Of a stretch of DNA of 64,000 bases, positions 26,013 through 33,048 are shown piece after piece. Within the stretch, counting starts at the first letter, position 1. Each line of letters opens with the position of its first letter. The stretch spans positions 1 to 64,000 of the forward strand of contig JACNMN010000007.1 in NCBI GenBank assembly GCA_020622165.1, given 5' to 3'. The stretch comes from Boseongicola sp. H5 (GTDB taxonomy: Bacteria; Pseudomonadota; Alphaproteobacteria; Rhodobacterales; Rhodobacteraceae). Under the pieces are notes generated by a model, which was not told the origin of the DNA, ran no database searches, and saw only the letters and a program-made list of their open reading frames with translations. A program made the position numbers and the translations under genes.

Positions 26013-26150
26013 ATGATTAGATCACCCGTCATACGCAACATCAGCGCAGGAGGATCTGCGGCATCCTGCGTGCCTCAAATCAACGGCAACGCAAGCACGA
26101 GAGCAAATGCTAACCAAGCGACTCCGTCAATGTCAGAGCGCACCTTGTAG
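26013..26150 (+). CDS. Possible small protein gene after fliI (uncertain)
   Basis: This is an open frame of 45 codons starting ATG at 26013, with an unusually good ribosome binding site (GAGGAGG at 25997-26003, 9 bases before the start). The product would be polar and Ser/Asn/Ala-rich (RNISAGGSAASCVPQINGNA) with no signal or membrane segment. Its last 18 bases overlap the 3' end of the convergent gene ending at 26133. I recognise no family; it could be chance. Confidence 0.2.
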   Translation: MIRSPVIRNISAGGSAASCVPQINGNASTRANANQATPSMSERTL

Positions 26151-26930
26151 CAATGTGAGCGCGATCGCAGCAGGCGAATTGACGCCGGCAAAGCTGTTGA
26201 GCTGTGATCGGGTCAGAAACGCCTGGATCAGCTCTTCGACCTGTTCCGGTTCGCGAAACTGCGCGATGTCGGAATCGCCCAGGACCTGATCGCTCCGCTC
26301 TTTGAACGTGTTCAACTGCTGGTCGAGATCGAGACCACCAACACCGGATGGCAGACCAAGCGCGGTTTCGAAGATCTTGCGCAGGGGCGGATTGCCCATG
26401 ATGGTAAACCACGCCGCATCATTGGTAAGATCTCGCCCGGCAATCTCGGGCAACTCACGTGTCGCCGTAAGCGCCAGGCGCATGTCCTCGTTTTGGGTAC
26501 CGATGGCCCTTTCGAACTCCTGCCGCTCGAATCTCGCCAGAATCCGGTCGGCAAATCCGGGCGTCCCGGATTTGGGCGGCAAAGAGGTCCCAAAGCCGAA
26601 TGCTTCCGAAAAGGCACGATATCTCTTGTCCGCCAAACGGTTCGCCAATGCATCGCCCTCGGCGGCACCTTCGGCCAGAACCGTGCGAATGAAGGCCTTG
26701 TTCGGCACGTCGTCCTGAAGGCCGAAGGCGCCAAGCGCCACCCGCAGCAGCCGGAAATCACCAACGAGGTCATCGGCGCTTTTGACCGCGCCGATGTTTT
26801 CCCGAAAGTACGCCATGTCCCGGTCAAGAGCGGGCGATGCCGCGAAGGCCGCCGTTTGCTCCGGCAGCGTACGGCTCAGGAACGTCCAACCGGAATAGCC
26901 GGCAAATGGCACGAAAGGCTGAAAGGTCAT
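26133..26930 (-). CDS. DUF1217-type flagellar protein
   Basis: The 265-residue product begins with a short hydrophobic or aromatic stretch (FQPFVPFAGYSGWTFLSRTL) and is then helical, with DVPNKAFIRTVLAEGAAEGD, LADKRYRAFSEAFGFG and a C-terminal EQVEELIQAFLTRSQLNSFA. This pattern is what I know as DUF1217, found once or more in alphaproteobacterial flagellar clusters, usually near flbT/flaF; some relatives were proposed to be secreted or rod/hook-associated. Its start overlaps the flbT stop by 4 bases, so it is cotranscribed with flbT-flaF. Molecular role unknown. Confidence 0.75.
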   Translation of the reverse strand: MTFQPFVPFAGYSGWTFLSRTLPEQTAAFAASPALDRDMAYFRENIGAVKSADDLVGDFRLLRVALGAFGLQDDVPNKAFIRTVLAEGAAEGDALANRLADKRYRAFSEAFGFGTSLPPKSGTPGFADRILARFERQEFERAIGTQNEDMRLALTATRELPEIAGRDLTNDAAWFTIMGNPPLRKIFETALGLPSGVGGLDLDQQLNTFKERSDQVLGDSDIAQFREPEQVEELIQAFLTRSQLNSFAGVNSPAAIALTLLQGAL

Positions 26931-27331
26931 GTGGGACCGGCAGCGAGATATCGATCTTCCCGTGGCAGCAAAGTACGCAGCGCTTTCAGGGCCTGATATG
27001 TCTGGCCATTCACCAGATGATCGGTCGCGGCGGCCAGCTGGGCACGGCTGTCAGGATCCGTGAAGACCTGGCTCAGCTGTTCCATCCCGCGCAGGATCTG
27101 CAGCTTGGCGTCTTCAAAATCCGCATCTCCGGACAGCACCAGTTGCGCGATGTAGCAAACCCTTCGAACGGGTGTATTCACCTCCTCGGGATGAATCGCA
27201 TCGCGAAGACGAAGGATATGGGCGTTCGGCGTCATGATGGACAGCCGCGATCTCCGGTCACCGTTTTCTACAACCGCGCCATTGATCAGAACCCGTTCCT
27301 TCGGGCTCAGTTTCAGGACAAGACCACTCAT
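26927..27331 (-). CDS. flbT: Flagellin synthesis regulator FlbT
   Basis: FlbT acts after transcription on flagellin mRNA in Caulobacter and relatives, coupling filament synthesis to hook completion. The 134-residue product starts GLVLKLSPKERVLINGAVVE followed by NGDRRSRLSI, which is the family signature, and continues with HPEEVNTPVRRVCYIAQLVL. It overlaps flaF (4 bases) and the DUF1217 gene (4 bases). Together with FlaF and the flagellin gene just upstream of flaF, it forms a dedicated flagellin-control module. Confidence 0.93.
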   Translation of the reverse strand: MSGLVLKLSPKERVLINGAVVENGDRRSRLSIMTPNAHILRLRDAIHPEEVNTPVRRVCYIAQLVLSGDADFEDAKLQILRGMEQLSQVFTDPDSRAQLAAATDHLVNGQTYQALKALRTLLPREDRYLAAGPT

Positions 27332-27702
27332 GCCGCTTCCGCCTCGCCTCTCAACCCGCGCATCACGGCAGTGTTGATGTCGATCAGTGGAGCCAGCGAG
27401 GCCCCCTCTTTCAGAACCTTGCGACTATGGCTCAGCGTGAATTCGCAGAGGTAGAATATCTGCGCTCTCAGTGCCTGTGGCAGCGCGTTTCCCTCTGTCG
27501 CCACGTCGCCTGCGAGCAGCGTCCAGAGCTGGCGGTTATCATGGATCGCCGCAGCTTTCTGGCCAACTCCGCGTGTGGAGTTTTCAGCCTGGACCAAACG
27601 TGCCGTGACTTTTTCGAAAACGGCGTATTCGGTGCCACGATCTGTACGTACGGGTGAGGCCGGCTGGGCGTAGGCGGATCTGGCCATGTAGGTTGTGTTC
27701 AC
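27328..27702 (-). CDS. flaF: Flagellar biosynthesis regulator FlaF
   Basis: FlaF works opposite to FlbT and is needed for flagellin synthesis or secretion in alphaproteobacteria. The 124-residue product has YAQPASPVRTDRGTEYAVFE near the start, then LVQAENSTRGVGQKAAAIHD and LTHSRKVL-like (here EFTLSHSRKVLKEGASLAP), typical of the family. It is the first gene after the flagellin gene on the same strand, with a strong hairpin between them. Confidence 0.92.
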   Translation of the reverse strand: MNTTYMARSAYAQPASPVRTDRGTEYAVFEKVTARLVQAENSTRGVGQKAAAIHDNRQLWTLLAGDVATEGNALPQALRAQIFYLCEFTLSHSRKVLKEGASLAPLIDINTAVMRGLRGEAEAA

Positions 27703-27747
27703 GAGCGAGGTTCCTTCCGGGGGTATGGGACATCGTTAACCGTTGGA

Positions 27748-27779
27748 GATCGCCGGGGCCGCGATGAACCCCGGCGATC
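27748..27779 (-). terminator. Strong hairpin between flagellin and flaF
   Basis: A perfect 11-base inverted repeat (GATCGCCGGGG and CCCCGGCGATC) with a 10-base loop lies 7 bases after the flagellin stop and 45 bases before the flaF start. There is no U run, so it may end flagellin transcription with Rho, or act as a 3' stabiliser that lets flagellin mRNA exceed flaF-flbT mRNA. Confidence 0.6.
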
Positions 27780-27785
27780 CTGACT

Positions 27786-29351
27786 TTACCGGAAGAGCGA
27801 CAGGATACTCTGCGGTGCCTGGTTGGCGATGGACAGCGACTGCGTTGCCAGCTGCTGTTGCACCTGCAATGCCTGCAACCGAGCCGAGGCTTCCTCCATA
27901 TCCGCATCAACCAGCGTACCGATACCGGATTTCAGTGAGTCGATCAGCTTGCCGACAAAGTCCGACTGGGTTTCGATCCGGCCCTGAGCGGAGCCGAACG
28001 ACGCAGCCGCATCGATCGACGTCTGGATCATCGTTTCGATGTTATCCAGCGCGGCATCCGCGCCGGCATTGCTGGTCACATCAATGGAGTCGAGACCGAA
28101 CAGACCACCCGATGCCGTGCCACCATCCATGGCGGCCGTCGCGAGGGAGAGGTCCGAACCGCTGTTGTCGATCTTCAGGCTGGCCTGCCCCGTGGCGCTG
28201 TCGATGGCGACCTGGGTGGAGATGCCGTCGATGCCTGCGCTGTCGATTGCAGTTTTCAGACCGCGCGCAACGTCTTCAAAGGTCTCCCCCTTGCCGGCGG
28301 TATAGAAGTACGCCGTGCCACCGATCGACGCCTGATAGCTATTGCCTTCGGCAACACTTGCGCCCGCGGTGAAGAAGATCTCTTCGGCACGCTGATCGAT
28401 CGAACCGGTTTCGGTTGTCGTGTTGCCGGTCGTCGCGCCGTTGATCGCCTGGATGTAAGTGTTGCCGTCGCCGCCCGAGACCGAGTCGGTGATTGCGATA
28501 TCCAAAGCTTCGAACGGTCGGGTCGACGTCACCACGATCTGGTTGGTGCTGTTGGAGGAGAAGCTGACCCCATCGAGATCGAGAGCCTGGAGACTGCTCA
28601 GCAACGCGTCACGCACATTGGTCTCGGTCTGGTCGGCGGCGGCAGAGGTATAGCCGACGCTCAGGCCAGCAACGCTGATCGTGGTCGAATCGTTCGCATC
28701 CCAGCCCGTGGTCTGGGCAAATTCGATCACGGCAGTGTTGCCCGTCGCCGACAGGGTGCCGCCCGCATAGGTCGAGCCGCCGGCGGCATCGAGAATCTGC
28801 CCGGACAGGTCCGTGCCCCCGCTGCCGACGCCGTTGGTCCCTGCACCCGTCCCCAGGTCCTGGCGACTGATGGTGATGTTGGACGCATTCACGGTGCTTG
28901 TGCCCGTGCGGTCCAGCGATGACAGGATGTTTACGTCATCGGTGCCCTTGACGAGGTTGAGGCCGTTGAACTGGGCAGCGCTCACCACGGAATTGATCTG
29001 ATCCCGCAGCGCCTTGATATCGGTCTGGATCTTGTCTCGATCCACGTTCTGTTCCTGCGCGGCGACGATCTTGCCTTTGATTTCGGTCAACAGATCGGTG
29101 ACGGTTTCCGATGCACTGCGCGCCACGGAGACAGTCGACTCACCGAGGCTGAGGCTTTCAGAGATCGCCTTGAACCCCTTCACATCCGATTCCATCACCT
29201 TGGAGATCGACCAGACCGCGGAGTTGTCTCTGGCCGAGGCGATGGACTTGCCGGTGGAGATTTCGCCCTGCACTTTTTGCAGGTTCGAATTGACAGACTT
29301 GAGTGTCTGCAATGCAACCATTGCACTGTTATTCGTCAGAATACTGGACAT
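27786..29351 (-). CDS. fliC: Flagellin
   Basis: This is the filament subunit, exported through the flagellar type III system. The 521-residue product has the conserved N-terminal D0/D1 region (about 1-150: MSSILTNNSAMVALQTLKSV, then IASARDNSAVWSISKVMESD) and C-terminal D1/D0 region (about 430-521, ending QQQLATQSLSIANQAPQSIL and SLFR). The middle 270 residues are Ser/Thr/Gly-rich and beta-type, larger than in many roseobacter flagellins of about 280-420 residues. Ribosome binding site AAGGAAGG precedes the start. It is the only flagellin gene in the window. A CtrA-like box lies 158 bases upstream. Confidence 0.96.
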   Translation of the reverse strand: MSSILTNNSAMVALQTLKSVNSNLQKVQGEISTGKSIASARDNSAVWSISKVMESDVKGFKAISESLSLGESTVSVARSASETVTDLLTEIKGKIVAAQEQNVDRDKIQTDIKALRDQINSVVSAAQFNGLNLVKGTDDVNILSSLDRTGTSTVNASNITISRQDLGTGAGTNGVGSGGTDLSGQILDAAGGSTYAGGTLSATGNTAVIEFAQTTGWDANDSTTISVAGLSVGYTSAAADQTETNVRDALLSSLQALDLDGVSFSSNSTNQIVVTSTRPFEALDIAITDSVSGGDGNTYIQAINGATTGNTTTETGSIDQRAEEIFFTAGASVAEGNSYQASIGGTAYFYTAGKGETFEDVARGLKTAIDSAGIDGISTQVAIDSATGQASLKIDNSGSDLSLATAAMDGGTASGGLFGLDSIDVTSNAGADAALDNIETMIQTSIDAAASFGSAQGRIETQSDFVGKLIDSLKSGIGTLVDADMEEASARLQALQVQQQLATQSLSIANQAPQSILSLFR

Positions 29352-29508
29352 GTTTTGCCCTTCCTTTTTGCGTTCATGGCACCTGTTCTGCGCCTGGATT
29401 ATCCAATGCCCGAACGGGCAATTCGGAACGTCTTTCTGACGCTTGCAACCTGACCGTGGGCCGGGTCACGCCACCATTTGGTGCAGGCGCGACACTCGCG
29501 GCAAAGCG

Positions 29509-29523
29509 CTAACAAGCTCCTAA
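29509..29523 (-). promoter_or_regulatory. CtrA-like box upstream of flagellin
   Basis: On the minus strand it reads TTAG, seven bases (GAGCTTG), TTAG. The spacing equals the CtrA consensus, with one mismatch in each half. It is in the 222-base gap between flgN and the flagellin start. By eye I found no convincing sigma-54 (GG-N10-GC) or sigma-28 promoter in this gap. Confidence 0.4.
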
Positions 29524-29573
29524 GGTTTCAGGCTCTTTGTCTTGGATTTTAGATGAACGACACGTGAACGAGG

Positions 29574-29921
29574 TTAGCTGCGGCGCTCCAGGTTCGGCCG
29601 CGCGGCCCCTATCGGCGCCGTGCGGCCGGTTGCATCGTAACCGGTAAAACTGGCGTCAGGTTTCTGCGCCAGCATCGCACGTGCGGCCTTCACGCCGCGC
29701 AGGGCGGCCGCCATGAGCTCGGCATTCTGCCGGGCCGCGCGGCGCAAGCTCTGCAACGCTTCTTCGTCCGTCTCCGCAGGCCGTGTCCGGCCCAGTTGCT
29801 CCAGAGCCCGTGCCAAGGCCGGTGTGGATCTGGCAAGACCGGCCAGATCGCCGTTCCGCAGATCTTCGCCCTGTCGGGTCACCAATGCCATCAGGGCCCG
29901 GCTGCGATGGGTCAATGTCAT
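29574..29921 (-). CDS. flgN: FlgN-like flagellar export chaperone
   Basis: FlgN binds FlgK and FlgL and delivers them to the export gate. The 115-residue product is helical (SLRRAARQNAELMAAALRGV) and ends with a tail containing TGYDATGRTAPIG, similar to the tyrosine-glycine motif near the C-terminus of FlgN proteins. Its start overlaps the flgJ stop by 4 bases. Low sequence conservation in the family makes this a probable rather than firm call; clients FlgK and FlgL are at 2488-4958. Confidence 0.65.
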   Translation of the reverse strand: MTLTHRSRALMALVTRQGEDLRNGDLAGLARSTPALARALEQLGRTRPAETDEEALQSLRRAARQNAELMAAALRGVKAARAMLAQKPDASFTGYDATGRTAPIGAARPNLERRS

Positions 29922-30229
29922 GACGAGGCGCCCCCCTGATGACGCGCAGCCAGCGAACGGAAGAGATTCTCCGCCAGCCCAATTCCACCGCTTGCCGCCA
30001 TCTGCCGCGCATGCTCAAGCCGCAGGAAAGAGGCGAACTGTTCCTCCCCCGCGCCGCCGCCGAACGCGCCGCGGGCTTCCCCGAACTTGGCCTGTTTGAG
30101 CATTTCGGCGAGAAAGCTGGCTTCCAGATCTACCGCAGCCTGACGCAGCCGCGCCTCCGCGTCCGGGGGCATCGGGGACGACGCCGGCTGCGCTTGCGAC
30201 GTTACGGAAGGGGTCGGGGCTACGCTCAT
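29918..30229 (-). CDS. flgJ: Rod-binding protein FlgJ (N-terminal domain only)
   Basis: This protein caps or scaffolds rod assembly. The 103-residue product has a disordered start and a single rod-binding domain: AAVDLEASFLAEMLKQAKFG, then LEHARQMAASGGIGLAENLF. The muramidase domain of enteric FlgJ is absent; a separate transglycosylase is encoded at 14940-15680. The frame is open 132 bases further upstream, but the ATG at 30229 gives the conserved start and avoids an implausible Cys/Arg-rich leader. Divergent from fliK. Confidence 0.82.
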   Translation of the reverse strand: MSVAPTPSVTSQAQPASSPMPPDAEARLRQAAVDLEASFLAEMLKQAKFGEARGAFGGGAGEEQFASFLRLEHARQMAASGGIGLAENLFRSLAARHQGGASS

Positions 30230-30278
30230 CGGAATACACTCAATTCGAAACACTTCGGAGCAAGCATGGCCGCTGCGG

Positions 30279-30293
30279 GTAAAGAATTGGTAA
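30279..30293. promoter_or_regulatory. CtrA-like box in the divergent flgJ / fliK control region
   Basis: GTAA, seven bases (AGAATTG), GTAA: the same TAA-N8-TAA skeleton as at 10137-10151, with one mismatch per half to TTAA-N7-TTAA. It lies 50 bases upstream of flgJ and 54 bases upstream of fliK, the same geometry as in the fliF/fliL region. Confidence 0.4.
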
Positions 30294-30346
30294 CGCGGAC
30301 AAGGGATGTTGCGGGCAGTCGACCTCATTATCGGACAGCATAGAAC

Positions 30347-32320
30347 ATGCAACCGTCTCAAATCTTCCCGGCCCCGCCCGCGACCCCCGGGTCACGTGGT
30401 ACGGTCACTGCGGAAACTGCCGATAGTCAGGATGAGAGATTTGCCGCTCTGGTCCAGAACGGTCAGTCGGTTATCCCGGCTTCGGGCCAGGGGGATGAAA
30501 GCTGGCCGATTCCGCCGTCCCGGATCGCCGGCAAGACAATCGGCTCCGCGCCCGGTTTGCCGATGCGGGGCGAGGCCACCGATATTCGTCAGGAGGAACT
30601 GGAGGCAACCCCGAAACCCGTCATTCAGGAAAGGACGGAGCGCCCGTTGCGAAACATGACGCCGCCGCCGGAGCCATGGCGCGCTGTCACCGGTCAGGAT
30701 GAGCTACCGGCAGAGCCCCCTGCTGATACGATAGCCAGCGCCACCTTCCATGGCGTTCCCACCAGTCAGACGCAGCCGGCTGCCACTGCCCGCAGCGTCC
30801 GGCCAAATCCTGATGTACCGGCCACGGCCGATCTACCTGCTAAACCCGATGGTGCCCCTCGTGTTGAAAAGCGGGCAATGTCGGTGGCGTCAGCAGCGCA
30901 AGAACGCAGCTTTGGTACTCCCGTCGATCTGCCGAAACCATCCCCCTCGGGTCAAGTGATCGGCGATCTGGTAACCCCCCTCCCTGCGGTGGCATCCAAT
31001 CCACCGACAAACAGGGTGCCCGCACCGGAACCGGCGGGACGTCCGGACCCGAGCGCATCGACACTGAACACGCCCGTCGAGTCAGCGATCCCGGCGGACA
31101 CGCGTCAGTCACAGATTGGTTCAGCGGCGGGAAAGGAGAACCGGCCGGCGCGAACAGATCTCCGGCCCGCGCCGCAGACGCCCCTCAACGCGTCTGAGAC
31201 CGCGAAGACATCGGCTGTTCCTCTAGAAGAATCCTCACCGGAGGCTCAGCTTATCCGGACGCGCGAGGCGGGCCTTGCGCCGGTTCCTCCAACCGAGGTG
31301 AAGAACCTGTCCGGCCCCATCCCGAACAGCGCAGAGATGGTGGCCCAATCGGCCATCTCCGGTCCCGCTCCGGTGGTGCGTCAAACCCCGCCCGCACCGG
31401 CCGCGACGGAACAGACGCCCGATCGGAAGCCCTCCGGGTTGGCGCCTGCCTTCGCCGCAAGGGGCCCTGATCGGGGTGTTCTGCCCGAGCCAAAGCCGTC
31501 AGGAAAACAGCCCGTGGCATCCGCACCGCAAAGCCCCGCGAGCCCGCTTGCGCCGCCTGTTTCCAACCGGCTGCCAGTGGCGGCGCACCCGCCCGCACCC
31601 CTAACCGCGCCGCTGAATCCAAGCAAAGAGATGACCGTGGCCACCGGGCGTATCCTGACCGAAGTCGATGTGAAGGCGCTGCCGGCAACGCCGACCACCC
31701 AGGCTTTCACGCCACCAATGCCACCGGCTTCAGTTGCGCCCACAGGTCTGTCGGCTGTCGATCCGCAGACGCCTATCCGCGTTTTGCAAACCGGTCTCCC
31801 ATCCGGTGAACTGCCTTTTGAGCTTGCGGCGATACCGGAGCTTGCGGCAAACGGTGCCGGCACCGGAACGGCGGCGCAGCTGAGCCCGTCCGGCCCGCCC
31901 GCGCCTCAGGCCGCCACCGCGCAAAATGCGGCCGCACAGATGGCCGCAGCCATGCAGGCACAGGCCGGCGCCCGAATGCCCGATCAGCCGATCGAGATCG
32001 CCCTCGACCCGCCGGAACTGGGCCGCGTGCGCATGGTTTTCAGCCATGTGGACGGAGGCCTGGTGCTGGCAATCACGGCCGACCGGCCCGAAACGCTCGA
32101 CCTGATGCGGCGGCACGCGGATCTGCTCGCCCGCGAATTCTCCGACGCGGGTCTTGGCGGCACTGCGTTCAGCTTTCAGGGCCAGCAGAACGGAGACAGT
32201 CCGAAAACGGACCACAAAGCCACCCGCATGACCGGACCGGGTGAGCCACACGCCGCGACTGGCCCGCAACCCCGGCCCGGCCCGCGCGCCCATGACGGCG
32301 CGCTGGATCTGCGTCTTTAG
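30347..32320 (+). CDS. fliK: Flagellar hook-length control protein FliK
   Basis: FliK is the exported ruler that measures hook length and triggers the FlhB specificity switch. The 657-residue product is mostly Pro/Ala/Thr-rich disordered sequence (about 1-530), as expected for the ruler part. It has a folded C-terminal hook domain (about 545-620) with IEIALDPPELGRVRMVFSHV and DLLAREFSDAGLGGTAFSFQ, the family hallmark. It is long for FliK (405 in Salmonella), which may relate to a different hook length. FlgD follows after 14 bases. Confidence 0.9.
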   Translation: MQPSQIFPAPPATPGSRGTVTAETADSQDERFAALVQNGQSVIPASGQGDESWPIPPSRIAGKTIGSAPGLPMRGEATDIRQEELEATPKPVIQERTERPLRNMTPPPEPWRAVTGQDELPAEPPADTIASATFHGVPTSQTQPAATARSVRPNPDVPATADLPAKPDGAPRVEKRAMSVASAAQERSFGTPVDLPKPSPSGQVIGDLVTPLPAVASNPPTNRVPAPEPAGRPDPSASTLNTPVESAIPADTRQSQIGSAAGKENRPARTDLRPAPQTPLNASETAKTSAVPLEESSPEAQLIRTREAGLAPVPPTEVKNLSGPIPNSAEMVAQSAISGPAPVVRQTPPAPAATEQTPDRKPSGLAPAFAARGPDRGVLPEPKPSGKQPVASAPQSPASPLAPPVSNRLPVAAHPPAPLTAPLNPSKEMTVATGRILTEVDVKALPATPTTQAFTPPMPPASVAPTGLSAVDPQTPIRVLQTGLPSGELPFELAAIPELAANGAGTGTAAQLSPSGPPAPQAATAQNAAAQMAAAMQAQAGARMPDQPIEIALDPPELGRVRMVFSHVDGGLVLAITADRPETLDLMRRHADLLAREFSDAGLGGTAFSFQGQQNGDSPKTDHKATRMTGPGEPHAATGPQPRPGPRAHDGALDLRL

Positions 32321-32334
32321 AAAGGAGATCGCGC

Positions 32335-33000
32335 ATGGATGTCATCCAGACCGCCCAACAACGCACCAACACCCCGTCGCTCAGCTCTGCCGAGCCTGAA
32401 ACCGGGTCCATGATCAACTCGGATTTTCAGACATTTCTCACCATGCTGACCACGCAGATGGAAAACCAGGATCCGCTGAACCCGATGGAATCCACGGATT
32501 TCGCCACGCAGCTCGCCACCTTCTCGGGCGTCGAACAGCAGGTTCGCACCAACGAGCTTCTGGGCGATCTGCAAACCGGAATGACGATGATGGGCATGGG
32601 CCAACTCAGCGGCTGGGTCGGGATGGACGCGCGCGCGGAGATGCCGGTGGCCTTCACCGGCAGCCCCATCACCCTCACCGCCCCGCCGCACAACCTTGCC
32701 GACCGGATGGAACTGGTGGTGCGGAACGAGGCGGGCCGCGAAGTTCAGCGCCTGAACCTCACCATCAGCGATGATCCGTTCACCTGGGCCGGGGTTGGCC
32801 CCGACGGCGACCCGCTGCCCGAAGGCATCTACAGCTTCACCACCGAAGCGTTTGCCGATGACACCCTGCTGGAAGAGCGCCCCGCGCAGGCCTATGCCCG
32901 CGTGGAGGAGGCCATGATTCGGGACGGGCAGACATGGCTGAACATGTCCGGCGGGATCAGCATTCCGGCAGATCTGGTTCAGGGCATCCGCAATCCGTAA
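32335..33000 (+). CDS. flgD: Flagellar hook assembly (cap) protein FlgD
   Basis: FlgD caps the growing hook and guides FlgE polymerisation. The 221-residue product has the N-terminal motif FQTFLTMLTTQMENQDPLNP followed by MESTDFATQLATFSGVEQQV, the diagnostic FlgD sequence, and a beta-rich C-terminal half. Ribosome binding site AAAGGAG precedes the start. It is the last gene of the flagellar cluster; the next gene, ubiB, converges on it over 48 bases. Confidence 0.95.
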   Translation: MDVIQTAQQRTNTPSLSSAEPETGSMINSDFQTFLTMLTTQMENQDPLNPMESTDFATQLATFSGVEQQVRTNELLGDLQTGMTMMGMGQLSGWVGMDARAEMPVAFTGSPITLTAPPHNLADRMELVVRNEAGREVQRLNLTISDDPFTWAGVGPDGDPLPEGIYSFTTEAFADDTLLEERPAQAYARVEEAMIRDGQTWLNMSGGISIPADLVQGIRNP

Positions 33001-33048
33001 AGCGCGGGGAAACACCGGCCAGCCTGCGACCGCGTCCCAGCCGCTCCG

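Noticed and set aside
29352-29573. Sigma-54 or sigma-28 promoter for flagellin
   Set aside because: No GG-N10-GC or TAAA-N15-GCCGATAA-like arrangement was convincing by eye.
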